A DNA stretch of 64,000 nt from Monoplex corrugatus (GCA_030674185.1 CM060305.1:165943258-166007257); one strand, 5' to 3'. Numbered from the stretch's first letter, positions 11,806 to 26,800 are shown. Made by a program: numbers and translations. Notes: generated by a model not told the origin, from the sequence alone.

Positions 11806-13143
11806 CCATCAGACTTCAAAAATAGTATCGTGGAATTTTTTGGCACTGACAAGGTTTTACCCAGAGTTGAGAATGCTATGGACTCATCGGGAAGACTGGG
11901 ACCACACAGCCAAATGTCATCCATTTAATGAAAGTGTCATTAAAAATGTTGCTCAAATTCCCTGACCAACATTTCAGTTGTCTGTATCATTTGAGCCTGG
12001 TTTGACACCAGGATTTTTTTTATGATAATACAGAGTATAGCCCTTTCATGCAGTCTTAGTCCTGGCTTAAGCTCCATTGTGTCATGCTCATTATCCCTAC
12101 GATCATGACATCATTAGTGATCATAGCATTGTGAAAATATGTCCCAGATTCTGTGGCTGTTCACGACCTGATTTTGTGGTAAACTCAGTTTTCGTTCCTC
12201 TACCATTTCTGTGCCTGCGTTAAGTTCAGGCTGGGTGTCAGTGGTTCGTGGGAGCTGTAGTGGAGAGCCGTGATGGTGGTCTCCTTACCTGGAGTCTCTC
12301 GTTCAGTCTGGTGTGGCTCTGCTACTGAGCAATTACTTCCATTTGTATAGGCTTTAGTAGACTCCGCCTTTAGTAAGTTGGATCATACCAGGCATTGTTG
12401 ATCTCTACTGTGGTGACCAAGTGGCAGTGCCGGGCCTCTCAGGTAGGTGGCCCTGTAATGGTTTGACATATCTGGCTACTGTGGGCTTTCTCACAATGAG
12501 ACTTTGACTGAATGAAATGGGAGTTGGTGTGTTAAAGAGCCAGAACATGCAGGGGGGGGGGGGGGGGGGGGAAAGAAGAGAGAAAAGAAAAAGACAGTTG
12601 CTTAAAGAGAGGGTTTACAATAGCACATTTTCTCCTCTCTTCCCTTTTCCACTGCAAGGGATTAGCTGTGTTCATTCTTTTCAGTTTTCCAGTAGAGGGA
12701 AAGATTCTTTGAAAGCTTGAACTTATTGCCAGTTTAGCTGCCAGATATGGCAGAAAAATTATGGAGACAAAAACAAAATATTTCTTTAGGTCATGTCAGA
12801 ACATTATGAAATGGTTAAAGATTTCATGAGCATTTTGGAGAGAGAGAGTTACATATCATGATTGACTATGGTGCTGTAATTTCAGTAGAGGAGAGCGGTA
12901 AAGACAGTCTCAAACGGTCTGTCATGTGTGCCTGTTCCGTGTTCAAAACAATGGATCCGGATACTGTTTGTATATTGTTAAAATATCACAGGTTTGCGTT
13001 GAAACTATAAGTAATACAATTACATGTTAGCATTATCTCACTGAAAACTGTAAGTACGATCATCAGCTGAAGTTCGCTTTTGCTACTTTAGAGTGAACAC
13101 AAATATATCTATTTTTCCCTTCTTTAAACATTGAACAAATTAC

Positions 13144-13144
13144 A

Positions 13145-13214
<70 letters not shown>
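13144..13214 (+). repeat. (CT)n microsatellite
   Basis: About 70 bp of nearly pure CT. It directly precedes a CTCTCCAG acceptor-like site at 13230-13239, so it would act as a strong polypyrimidine tract if that site were used. Confidence 0.95.
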
Positions 13215-13217
<3 letters not shown>

Positions 13218-13627
13218 TCTCTGTCTCTTTCCTCTCCAGTATATAAATGATGCCAGCATGGTAATTGATCCATACACTTCAGATGTTGAGGAGTTGACAG
13301 ATGAAATATTAGACGAGCAGATGGGATGTGCATATTAACCTACAGATAAACTTGTACTTGTTAATTCCATGAAAATGAAACATTCATACAATCTTTGTGA
13401 TTGTCTGAATATGAACATTGAGCATTGAAATCTTAGAGATGTATTCAAGTAGTCAGTTTGCCAAAAAGGGTGATATTTGTCATGCTGTATGAAAACCATG
13501 CAGACACTTATTACAGATCACAAGAACAAGACATTTGAAGAGTAGTTTTTAAGGAAAATGTGACTGTGTCCCTCTACTCCACCCTCACCCCATCCCTCCA
13601 AAAAAAAAAAAGGTTGCGGTACTTAAA

Positions 13628-13915
13628 AGAAAAGCATAGGGATGGGAAGCCACCTTGGATCTGCAGATTCCTGCAGAGGAAAGAATCAATTTTCTTGGGT
13701 TCCACAGGCCCTTTTTTTTCAGAAAATCCATACACAGCTTTTTTTTCAAAATAGTGAATAGTGCAAGAAATACCTAGTTTTAAGCATACTGAATGTTGGA
13801 TTTAATGCCTGAAAATGCATCACATTCCACTGATTTTAGTCCCGTTGAGAAAATTTTCCAAACCACCCTAGATTTCCTTTTTCTTTTCGGCAGTTCCCAC
13901 CCCTGTAACGTACAT
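13628..13915 (+). repeat. Unclassified dispersed repeat, copy 1
   Basis: Shares an ordered series of blocks with 38221-38520. These are TCAGAAAATCCATAC followed by a T-rich run, an AG-rich block with TTTTAAGCA, GGATTTAATGCCTG, and CTTTTTCTTTTC...GGCAGTTCCCACCCC. The copies differ by many substitutions and indels, so the family is old. No terminal repeats or coding capacity were recognised. Confidence 0.65.
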
Positions 13916-13940
13916 AGACAAATGAAAGAGAGCTGAAACA

Positions 13941-14077
<137 letters not shown>

Positions 14078-15608
14078 CAAGGAAGTTACATTTAAAAATA
14101 GGTAAAATGGCACATTGATGAAGGTGCATGCAAAAAACAAAAACCAACCAAAGAAACAAACTCGTACAAAATCTACTTGAAATTGCATACCAATAGGGGC
14201 TGTCTATTTTTGGCCCTATTAATTAGACTCAGCTTGATCAAAATAGATCTGGGAATAAACTGGCTTAACGGGATTCTGTGATGCATGGAATCATGTGTTG
14301 TTAAATGCAACAAATGACCAGCGTGTTGTATTTTCTACACACTATCATACATGTCAAGTTGTATGGTTTACCCATAATTCCTACATTTTTCCATTGCTTT
14401 CTCAGCACTATAGCATACAAACTAAGAACTACGCGATATCAGAAAATAGCATCAAAAATACGTTTACAACATTTCTGCAAAGTAGTGACAAGTGATTTCT
14501 GTAACTGAGCAAAAAGATGCATAAAAAATGACTAAGTCATCCAAACTACAAGAGACAGAATTCTGGCCATAGTTGAATTTAGGGATCCCCTATTTTTGAC
14601 ATGTTTTGACATAAATTTTACAGTGGATTGATATTTTCATTCTAGTTAATACCTTGGTCAACACTTTTGTTGTCAAATCAGAATAATATGTTTTCTCATT
14701 TTTGCTGTCCAGTTTTCATGGGTTTATTCTTGTTCCATGTTCTTGGATAGCTCTGCCACCTCCCTCTGAGATAAGATATGGAACAGCCGTTATGACACAG
14801 TTCTAATGTTGTTCCAGTAAATTGTGACAATTGATGAAGCAAACTAGATGGTACATCACTTCAAATATTCTTTTCTTTGGACAGTCTGAAGGGAACTGAG
14901 GTGTAAGCAGACAGGAAAGGTTGTACAACTAGGCCTAATGCTTGTAATAGTTGATTGCAATGAAATCATGATCCTCTGGTTAGAACCATGATCACAATCA
15001 GGGTAGAAATAGGGGACCTCTAAACTCCACCATTGCTTGAATTCTATTCCACTGTCTTGTTCAGAAATGCTTCAGATTGTTGCGTTTATCATAATTTGCA
15101 TCTTCACACTACCATCAAAATGTCTGACACGAAAAAACTATTACTGAAATAAGCAAATGGAAGAAGGGCAGAAAAGAGTATGCTGCAGTGAATATAATAG
15201 TTCAGCATAACTGAATGTAAGTATTTTCAATAGCATGATGTAAAAATAGATTCACAGGTGAGAAAGTTGGTGTATGATCAACTGTTGTGCTGCCCACTAT
15301 ATTTCCCATTTCCTCAAAAGTTTGTCCATCAGGACCTCTGCAAACAGAAGACAAACATGACATGAAAAATTATTTAAGCTCTAATTAACAGGAATATGAA
15401 TAGTTGAAGATTAAGTAAGCTGTAATGATCACAAGATGTAAAAATATGCGAAAGTGGTTAACTAATGAATATATAAAGTGAGATGACAATCACAAAGATG
15501 TCAGTTTTGAAAAAGAATAGCAGGAAAACCAGTTAAGAGTTTTCATATATTAAAACAAAACAAAAAACAAGGTGTCACAGCTGAGAGGTTAAGTGTGTGC
15601 TACCGCAG

Positions 15609-15725
15609 CACAAGATGAGAATGAGACGGCAGACGTCGAGGTCCGTGAGCTGGAGGATACTGGTCTGATGAAAAGAGAAGTAAAGAAGGTGACCTTCACT
15701 GCTGATGACCTCATGACCCCTTCAG
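15609..15725 (+). CDS. Giant ankyrin tail, exon C (39 codons, phase 1-1)
   Basis: The acceptor is GTGCTACCGCAG ending at 15608 and the donor is TTCAG|GTGGGC (GT at 15726). The exon is 117 nt, phase 1-1, open only in the expected frame. Residues run A-Q-D-E-N-E-T-A-D-V-E-V, then a basic patch M-K-R-E-V-K-K, then V-T-F-T-A-D-D-L-M-T-P-S. The K-V-T-F at 15686-15697 fits the RVxF docking motif for protein phosphatase 1 and recurs twice in the second giant exon. There is no folded domain. The acceptor's pyrimidine tract is weak, which is the main doubt. Confidence 0.72.
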
Positions 15726-17964
15726 GTGGGCGAGAACCTGTCCAGATGTTTACTTCTCTGGACTGGTGTAGTTGCAAGATTTGACCAGCTTGTAGAGAGA
15801 ACCTTGAGCATGACATTCGCTAGAATTGATAGAAGTTATCTTTTACTATTGACATAGTTCTAACCTAGACTCAAGTCATGAATGTGTCCACTCATCATCT
15901 CAAAGTGTACTCTTCATCTGAAAAGTTAGTTATACTTTGTTGTGCTACCGTACACGTAAAATTTGAGAAAAGAAATAATGTATACCTATCGTTTCTTTTG
16001 ATGTAGAATTAACCCTAGAAATATTTTTTCATTATTTAGATATTCAAGCTTAAAGGAAAAAAGGTAACATTCTAACTATAAATAATGTTTCACATTGCAG
16101 ACAAGGCTTTATTGTTTGATCTCTTTAGTGTCATCATCAGTTGTGTAAATTCTTTCTTATTTCATGCTATAGAAACAGCTGTTAATGTCTTGCCTTTGTA
16201 AAACACATGTACATATCTTCTCACATTGCATACTACAGACATTGCTGTTACATTAGTCTTGTTGCTGACGTTGTAAAACAGAGTATGTAAATCCTGTCTT
16301 GTACTAGCTGTAAGGCGGGTCCACTAGGACCTAATGCTTCTAATTCCTTGAGTAATAATTTTGTTTAAGATAAGAAGAAAGTCCTTTCTTGCTTTATTCC
16401 ACCATGTTGTTGTAGATCATCATTTAAGTCGAATCATATTATCTATTTGTAAATTCAAACATTAAACTTATCATAATCTGATATATATCTTTTGAGACAT
16501 TTGACAGAAAAGAACCCTATTTCATTTCATAATGCAGACGCAACTATCAGGTGTCAATCTTTGTTACCATTATGGTTATAGAATTATGTATAAATCCTGT
16601 CGCATTTCAAACCTCAGATACTACTGTAACTATATTGTCATGTTCTTGTGTCAGAAACATCAACATAGTAGGTAGTATCCTTGGCTTTTCAGTGTATATC
16701 CCGGTAAACAATTTTAATTTGTCAAATGAGTCCAATCAAAGGTGCAAGTACATTAGATGGATTCATGATTATAGCTGATTGATAGTATCTCATTTCATCG
16801 CTTCCCTGCCATTTCTGATTAATAATAACCATGATAATTATAATAATTTAATTTATATTAATGCTAACAACCCTGTCAAAGAATGCTTGTTGCGCTTTAC
16901 ATAGAGAAGGGAAAAAATGTTTTGGGTAGGGAGGATTGCCCTGTCAACAGTTGATGACAGCATATACATAGACACACACACCAATACACCAACACAGCAT
17001 AAACATAGTTTATAAAAGAAACATCAAATAAAAAACAACAGATCACACATTAAATGAGAAATGGTGGTAATGACACGAAACCGCACACACAGAAAAAGCA
17101 AATGAAGAGGAAAAATGTATAAATCGCTTGATAAATACAGTCTGAACTTCAGACACACACACAAACATCAAAGCAACCATAGACATGTACGTATATACTC
17201 GCACGTAATGGTATATGTCTGCACACACACACATACATTATATATTTGGAGTGGGTTGGGGGGAAAGGGTACGTTTTCCATACATTCATGCTGCAACTAC
17301 AGATAATACTATTACCACAAAGACTGTTTAAGAAAGAAAAATGTTTGGAATTAAATTGAGTTTTTCTTATACATCAGTTTATATGCTTCAAATACATACA
17401 TTTGTTTCTTATTTATTTATTTGTTTGTTTGTTTTATTTGTTTGTTTATACACATACACAGGCAAACAATTACACAGTAACAGCTCATAAATTCATAGGC
17501 ACACACAGCTTTTAGTTTTTGTAACTGTACTTTCATAGGTTTATGCTTTTTTGTGGGGAGGGGGTTATTAGTTGTAGTGTATTTATAACCCCAGTGTACT
17601 TAAGTTGTTTAAATTGTATATCAGTGTGTTTAAATACCACAAATGAAATGCAGAAATAAGCGCTACAGTACAAGGCTTTACATTTTGTCTTTTGAGGGGA
17701 GGAAGCATTACGCTGTCAGAAAGTTTCTTGATTTGGCTTCTCGTCTCCCATTGTGGAAACATTGCGTAGAATCAGCTAGTTTTAGGTTTTTTCCTTAGAT
17801 ACATTGACTAACCATAACATTTATACTTTATTTCTTCTTTGTATTATTTAAACATGGAATGCATGTTTTGTTCTATATTTTATTAAATATTACAACAGGG
17901 AATGTATGTTTTGGTTTGCATTTATAGCACTCTTTTCTCATCGGAAAAGTCCATACAGCTCTGA

Positions 17965-17969
17965 GATAT

Positions 17970-18014
<45 letters not shown>
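17965..18014 (+). repeat. (AT)n/(GA)n microsatellite
   Basis: AT dinucleotide run followed by a short GAGAGA run. Confidence 0.95.
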
Positions 18015-18180
18015 CACAAAGCAAAGCTACACAACAAAAAATGGAGAAAGGGATAATGTTGATAACTAGTGAATTTCTCGTGAACTTCCATGTTAAAAGT
18101 AAAGGCATTCAAGTGTAGCTGATAAATTATAGAGCAAAGCATGGTATCATACATGTATCCTGTTCTGTAAAATCATATAG

Positions 18181-18580
18181 ATATTACAGTGTATGTGGAT
18201 ATAAATCAAATGAATGCTTGAAAGCATGTCACTGTTTTGTGTATGTTGTTCTGGAAAAACATTCCAGACATTAAAGGGTGCATGGATTTAAATCAGTTGA
18301 ACACTTCAGAAGCATGGCACTGTTTCTGTGTACCATGTTCTTGGAAAACATGTACATATTCCAGTTTGTTTGAATATAAGTGATTGAACATTTCAAAGCA
18401 TGGCAATATTTTCTGCACCATGATCTCTAAAAAGAACAACACCAAACCACCACCAACAAAACAACTATATACTAGATATTACATAGTGTGTGAATATGTA
18501 AAGTAATAAAACATTTCAAAGAAAGAATGACACTATTTTACTTCAAAGAATGGCACTATTTTATGTACCATGTGCTTTCA
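18181..18580 (+). repeat. Degenerate tandem array, about four units of 90-120 bp
   Basis: Successive units keep the order: GTGTG/GGATATAAAT, then GAACATTTCAAAGCATGGCACT, then TTTTGTGTACCATGTTCT, then AAAACATTCCAGATATTA. Units begin near 18186, 18275, 18365 and 18486. They are strongly diverged. Confidence 0.65.
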
Positions 18581-18770
18581 TGAATGCATCAGAAGTCATT
18601 ATGACAAATTATTTAATCTGTCTTTCCGTGTATTCTTATTGTGTTGTTGCATGTGTGTGAAATAGTACGGTAAGGCACCATGTTATGTATGTCTGCTGCT
18701 TCACAGAAAGCAAGCATTGAAGATTGTGTTAGCCCTTTTGGCTTGCGCTTTTTATGATTGATATTTGCTT

Positions 18771-18838
18771 CCCTCTCTCTCTCTTTCTCTCTCTGTCTCT
18801 CCGTCTCTCTCTCTGTCTCTCTCCGTCTCTCTCTCTTC

Positions 18839-18915
<77 letters not shown>

Positions 18916-18945
18916 CTCCCCTCTCTCTCTCTCTCTCTCTCTCTC
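18771..18945 (+). repeat. (CT)n microsatellite, about 175 bp
   Basis: CT repeats with occasional G or CC interruptions. Open frames on both strands across it are repeat artefacts. Confidence 0.97.
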
Positions 18946-19269
18946 AGCACCCCCTGTTTTACTATTCTGTCTTACTCATCAATGTCTGCATGCTTTCACA
19001 GACTTGACGACTCTTAAGTTATATTTTTTTGTTTTGTTTGTTTGTTGGGTTTGGTTTTTTTAACTGCTCTTGTGACATATGCATTGTTCTGTGTAATGTA
19101 GCCTGTCCTTGTCCTGTGTCGGTCTGTGTGGCTGGTCATCACGTTTGCTATAAAGAGCCGTACTTTGCGAAACGTTTTGTTGTTTGGCTTGTGAATGTGC
19201 AGTAGGTTGGTTGTGCTGTGTTTGTTTAGCGCATTTGGTTGCATTGGTTTGACTGTTTTGTTTTGCCAG

Positions 19270-19407
19270 CTGTTGCGCGAGACAGCAGACAAGCCCCAGA
19301 CTCTGACACGCCTCTCATAACTATCACGGAGGACCTCAGTACCCCTCCGGATGAGGATGAGGACGTGGGCTCATATTTTGGCGTGAAGTATGAGGCGTCC
19401 TCGGAAG
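19270..19407 (+). CDS. Giant ankyrin tail, exon D (46 codons, phase 1-1)
   Basis: The acceptor is TTTTGCCAG ending at 19269 and the donor is CGGAAG|GTTAGA (GT at 19408). The exon is 138 nt, phase 1-1. It reads A-V-A-R-D-S-R-Q-A-P-D-S-D-T-P-L-I-T-I-T, then E-D-L-S-T-P-P-D-E-D-E-D-V-G-S-Y-F-G-V-K-Y-E-A-S-S-E. The stretch P-L-I-T-I-T-E-D-L-S is echoed by P-G-I-T-I-T-E-H-L-S in the second giant exon (about 43806-43836), which ties this exon to the same protein. Using the AG at 19286-19287 instead would bring a stop into frame. Reading through the donor stops immediately (G-stop). Confidence 0.75.
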
Positions 19408-20847
<1,440 letters not shown>

Positions 20848-20880
20848 TCATTCATGAGCTGCCAGAGGAAGCTGGAGAAG
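20848..20880 (+). CDS. Giant ankyrin tail, microexon E (11 codons, phase 1-1)
   Basis: A 33-nt exon between a strong acceptor (ATTTCCTTGCAG ending at 20847) and the donor GAGAAG|GTACAT (GT at 20881). It enters and leaves in phase 1, like its neighbours, and encodes V-I-H-E-L-P-E-E-A-G-E. The acidic composition and the GAAG|GT border repeat those of the flanking exons. The short length makes chance possible, but site quality and phase together are good. Reading through gives G-T-S-L-stop. Confidence 0.58.
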
Positions 20881-23800
20881 GTACATCATTGTAGCTGCTT
20901 TAAGTGTCGTTTATATGTGATTGCACCATTTCATTCATCCCATCTCACTTGGTGGTTCATCAGTCTTTGATTTTGATGACTTGATATACATATAAATGTC
21001 ATTTTGTGTTCATTTTTGATTGGATTGTTATGGTATATGTAACGCATTAGTTTCATTTCAGCATTCATTTGATGTATTCATTTGCTGTTCTCAAGTTTTT
21101 GTTTAATGTGCACTTTCAGCGACTCATTGGGTAGTTTGTTCATTCAGCGCTGTACACATTTCACTACTTCATTCAGTGTTCAGTTTGATGTTTCAGTTGT
21201 TGATTCTTGCACATGAGTGTCTGTGAAATTGCTAGTGAAGGACCATGACAGTGGTGTTCATTATCTTGATGAAAATTACATTTTCGGTGTCATTGTTGTG
21301 CTTTTTATTCATTGCTTTACTGTGTTTAGGTGTGTTTTTTGGTGTATTTTGTATACCATTTGTTGTTTTGTAACTTACAGTTGCCATGAAATATTCTGCT
21401 TGACTCTAGCAATAAAAAGGCCACCTGTAACTCTGTTTAACAAGATAAAGACGTGTTTTCTCAAAAACAGTTGTGGAGCACATTTGCTTCACTCTTGCCA
21501 TGATAAAGTACAAACTAGATCAGTAATATTAATAACACATTCGCAAGTTTTTGTGGGGCTGCACATTGAAAGTCAAATCCATTTACATTTTACTGGTAAT
21601 CTAGATTTGAAACTGTGATCAGCTTTGTCATCAGACACTTCTTACTGGTAGCCTATATGTAAAATATTTCATGCTTTCAGTTTTCTTCCAGCAGGTCCTT
21701 CTCTAATCTGGCAGAATATTTCATGCAGTATTTTTATTTATTCTTTATTCCAGGTATTGTGAGCTTTGGTGTCATGTGTATTTGTTTCAGATTTAAGTGA
21801 ATAAATGCTACTTTTGCACAACTTTTAATGCAGAATCGATTTCTTTCAGTACATTTTTGTGTATATATTTAACGTTATCACAAGTAAACTTATACTGCTT
21901 TGTTCCAAATGTGTAAATGGTAATAGTTCTTTTCTTGTCTTGTCTTTTTATATTTTGCACTGTTTTATTTTTGTATTCCTGATTTGATATTGAGTAGACT
22001 ACTTAAGTTGAATTATCTTTCCTTAAGCCCAATTTTAAAACAAAACAGTGGTAAACGAATGAATAAAGATAAACACATGCATTGTTCTTTTGAAGTCAGC
22101 TGTGAGTGGTCAAGTTTTCTTCCAGTGCTTACTTTTGTTACAGTATGTTAATCAAAAGAACAATAATTGTATTTATTGTTTATTTCAGTGGAAATGAAAA
22201 TATTGAAATAAAAATGAAAAACAAAAAACTACAGATTTCTAAACAGCAACCACACATTCCTCTGAATGCAAGCAGGTTGATTACAAATAACTTTGTTCAG
22301 AGTGTTTGGTATTTTTTTTTAGTTTATTTAATGTTTATCTTGTTGCTGTATTGAACATGTATTTTTTTCTTTGCTGCTTTTTGTTTATAAAAAAAATGAT
22401 TGTGCTGTTTTATTATTGTAGTACCACTCTGAGAAGTAGTTGTAGTATTTTCTTGCCACCATTTCCTTTTTTGTCCCTTTTTTTGCCTGTGTGTAAGTGT
22501 TCATATATGTGCATGCATAGTATGAGAAGGAGCTTTTTTCCTCCTTTTTTTGTTTTTTTGTTGTTGTTGTACATTTTTTGAATATCAAAGAAAGATTTTT
22601 TATATAAAGGAAAAAAGATTGCATATTTTCGCTTGGAAGAGAAGTTTTATATTAAGCAATTTGCTTGTCTTGAATAGACACAATGTGTTTTCATTGTGGC
22701 TTGTGCAGCTTGTGAACTGTGCAGACTGCACAACAAAATATCTACATATTTATTTTTTTATCATTTCCCTTTGAAATGAGTTTTGTTGTTGTACGCAGTT
22801 TTGAGTTCCATTGTTTGAGTGCAAAGTGCGGGGTCATCATTCCTTTGTGCATTTCTGCTGCACACGCCTCTCTTCTTGATCATCAGTTTGCATGGTGTCG
22901 TGATGATGGTCTGTGTACGCCAAGCATGGTAAATATCACGCAGCAACTTTTTCCCCCGCTGTGTCTTTTTTTTTTCTTTAGTCTGCATATCCAGATGTTT
23001 TTATTTTATTTCTTATTACAATAGTGGAAAACAGCCTAGATCAGTAGATGGCAGTAGATTTTTTTTAATGAATCTGTACAAGAATGCCACCATTGGTTGT
23101 TTTATAATTGAGTTCAATTGAGTATATGTTAAAGGCAAAAATACATTTACGGAAAAAAATGAGGATTTGCACGTTTCCAATTGAAGAAAAATAAACAGAA
23201 AATTGTGAAAGTTAACATTGACCTGATCACCTTCATAGCACACTGCTGAAGAAAGTAATTTTTCACTCTGTAATGGTCTGTAACATTTTGGTATTGTGAC
23301 ATAACTTGGCTCATTATCCATTTTGTTTAATGAATGGAAAATAACTGTAACTAGTGGACCCTTGCTGAACTAGAGTGAAACTATACCTTAGCTGATCATT
23401 TTTATTGTTTCATGAAAAAGGTAATGAATGAAATTTAAAGCAAAAGGGCTGTATGACAAGTCTGGATGATTGAGATGAGCATGATATGTATTGATGATGT
23501 ACGCTAGAGTGTTGTGGTTTGTGTTCTGTGTGGAACATCTTCACTTGTTCATCTACCTCATTTTGTTGGTTCCGTTCAAGTGTTCATAATGAGAAATTTA
23601 AAGTACATGTGTTGTTGTGTAATTGTGTTATTTGTCAACAGTACTGATTGTATTTTAAAGATTGTAATGATTTGTTTTAGACATATGTATGATGTTTATA
23701 ATGTGGTTGATTCTTTTGCATTGTATATGTTGTCAATTGCATTCTGGATGAAGGTTGGCTAATTCTCTTGGCCTAGGTTTGAACAAATAGAGACCCTTTC

Positions 23801-26800
23801 AGACCCTTCCATACATTTTTGGCAGTCTAGAAGTGATGGTCCATAAGGTCTCCATTACATATTTTGAAAGTATGCAGATCATTCTTTCTGCTGCTTTACA
23901 CTGCTTCAACTTATGGAACTGCTATGTGCCCAGTCAGCACTTATCTCAAAGGCAGAAATAAAGAATGGATTTAGTATCCAAACAAACAGGGGAAAATTCA
24001 TGTTATTTTCATATTTTTTACTGAACTCTGATGAAGAGAAGAATGGTAGGAGAAAGGGAACATATGGTCTAGAGGGGAAATGCTCTGAGGTGATATCTTG
24101 ACAAAGATGAAAAGAGAGTGGCCCTGTGAGGTGATACCTTGACAAAGATGAAAAGAGAGTGGCCCCTGTGAGGTGATACCTTGACAAAGATGAAAAGAGA
24201 GTGGCCCTGTGAGGTGATACCTTGACAAAGATTAAAAGAGAGAGTGGCCCTGTGAGGTGATACCTTGACAAAGATGAAAAGAGAGTGGCCCTGTGAGGTG
24301 ATACCTTGACAAAGATGAAAAGAGAGTGGCCCTGTGAGGTGATACCTTGACAAAGATGAAAAGAGAGTGGCCCTGTGAGGTGATACCTTGACAAAGATGA
24401 AAAGAGAGTGGCCCTGTGAGGTGATACCTTGACAAAGATTAAAAGAGAGTGGCCCTGTGAGGTGATATCTTGACAAAGATTAAAAGAGAGTGGCCCTGTG
24501 AGGTGATACCTTGACAAAGATGAAAAGAGAGTGGCCTTGTGAGGTGATACCTTGACAAAGATTAAAAGAGAGTGGCCCTGTGAGGTGATACCTTGACAAA
24601 GATGAAAAGAGAGTGGCCTTGTGAGGTGATACCTTGACAAAGATTAAAAGAGAGTGGCCCTGTGAGGTGATACCTTGACAAAGATTAAAAGAGAGTGGCC
24701 CTGTGAGGTGATACCTTGACAAAGATTAAAAGAGAGTGGCCCTGTGAGGTGATACCTTGACAAAGATTAAAAGAGAGTGGTCCTGTGAGGTGATACCTTG
24801 ACAAAGATTAAAAGAGAGTGGTCCTGTGAGGTGATACCTTGACAAAGATGCAAAGAGAGTGGTCCTGTGAGGTGATACCTTGACAAAGATGCAAAGAGAG
24901 TGGCCCTGTGAGGTGATACCTTGACAAAGATGAAAAGAGAGTGGCCCTGTGAGGTGATACCTTGACAAAGATGAAAGAGAGTGGCCCTCTTGAGGTGATA
25001 CCTTGACAAAGATGAAAAGAGAGTGGCCGTGTGAGGTGATATCTTGACAAAGATTAAAAGAGAGTGGCCCTGTGAGGTGATACCTTGACAAAGATGAAAA
25101 GAGAGTGGCCCTGTGAGGTGATACCTTGACAAAGATTAAAAGAGAGTGGCCCTGTGAGGTGATATCTTGACAAAGATTAAAAGAGAGTGGCCCTGTGAGG
25201 TGATACCTTGACAAAGATTAAAAGAGAGTGGCCCTGTGAGGTGATACCTTGACAAAGACTAAAAGAGAGTGGCCCTGTGAGGTGATACCTTGACAAAGAT
25301 TAAAAGAGAGTGGCCCTGTGAGGTAATACCTTGACAAAGATTAAAAGAGAGTGGACCTCTTGAGGTGATACCTTGACAAAGATTAAAAGAGAGTGGCCCT
25401 GTGAGGTGATACCTTGACAAAGATGAAAAAGAGAGTGGCCCTGTGAGGTGATACCTTGACAAAGATGAAAAGAGAGTGGCCCTCTTGAGGTGATACCTTG
25501 ACAAAGATGAAAAGAGAGTGGCCGTGTGAGGTGATATCTTGACAAAGATTAAAAGAGAGTGGCCCTGTGAGGTGATACCTTGACAAAGTATGAAAAGAGA
25601 GTGGCCCTGTGAGGTGATACCTTGACAAAGATGAAAAGAGAGTGGCCCTGTGAGGTGATACCTTGACAAAGATGAAAAGAGAGTGGCCCTGTGAGGTGAT
25701 ACCTTGACAAAGATTAAAAGAGAGTGGCCCTGTGAGGTGATACCTTGACAAAGATGAAAAGAGAGTGGCCCTGTGAGGTGATACCTTGACAAAGATGAAA
25801 AGAGAGTGGCCCTGTGAGGTGATACCTTGACAAAGATGAAAAGAGAGTGGCCCTGTGAGGTGATACCTTGACAAAGATTAAAAGAGAGTGGCCCTGTGAG
25901 GTGATACCTTGACAAAGATTAAAAGAGAGTGGCCCTGTGAGGTGATATCTTGACAAAGATGCAAAGAGAGTGGCCCTCTGAGGTGATACCTTGACAAAGA
26001 TGAAAAGAGAGTGGCCCTGTGAGGTGATACCTTGACAAAGATTAAAAGAGAGTGGCCCTCTTGAGGTGATACCTTGACAAAGATTAAAAGAGAGTGGCCC
26101 TGTGAGGTGATATCTTGACAAAGATTAAAAGAGAGTGGCCCTGTGAGGTGATACCTTGACAAAGATTAAAAGAGAGTGGCCCTGTGAGGTGATACCTTGA
26201 CAAAGACTAAAAGAGAGTGGCCCTGTGAGGTGATACCTTGACAAAGATTAAAAGAGAGTGGCCCTGTGAGGTAATACCTTGACAAAGATTAAAAGAGAGT
26301 GGACCTCTTGAGGTGATACCTTGACAAAGATTAAAAGAGAGTGGCCCTGTGAGGTGATACCTTGACAAAGATGAAAAGAGAGTGGCCCTGTGAGGTGATA
26401 CCTTGACAAAGATTAAAAGAGAGTGGCCCTGTGAGGTGATACCTTGACAAAGACTAAAAGAGAGTGGCCCTGTGAGGTGATACCTTGACAAAGATTAAAA
26501 GAGAGTGGCCCTGTGAGGTAATACCTTGACAAAGATTAAAAGAGAGTGGACCTCTTGAGGTGATACCTTGACAAAGATTAAAAGAGAGTGGCCCTGTGAG
26601 GTGATACCTTGACAAAGATGAAAAGAGAGTGGCCCTGTGAGGTGATACCTTGACAAAGATTAAAAGAGAGTGGCCCTGTGAGGTGATACCTTGACAAAGA
26701 TTAAAAGAGAGTGGCCCTGTGAGGTGATACCTTGACAAAGATGAAAAGAGAGTGGCCCTGTGAGGTGATACCTTGACAAAGATTAAAAGAGAGTGGCCCT

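Larger units (their letters stand above)
15726..19269 (+). other. Intron C-D (3.5 kb)
   Basis: AT-rich and without a convincing exon. It holds weakly repetitive sequence near 16090-16680, an AT microsatellite near 17970, a degenerate tandem array near 18180-18560, and a large CT microsatellite (18771-18945). Confidence 0.6.
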
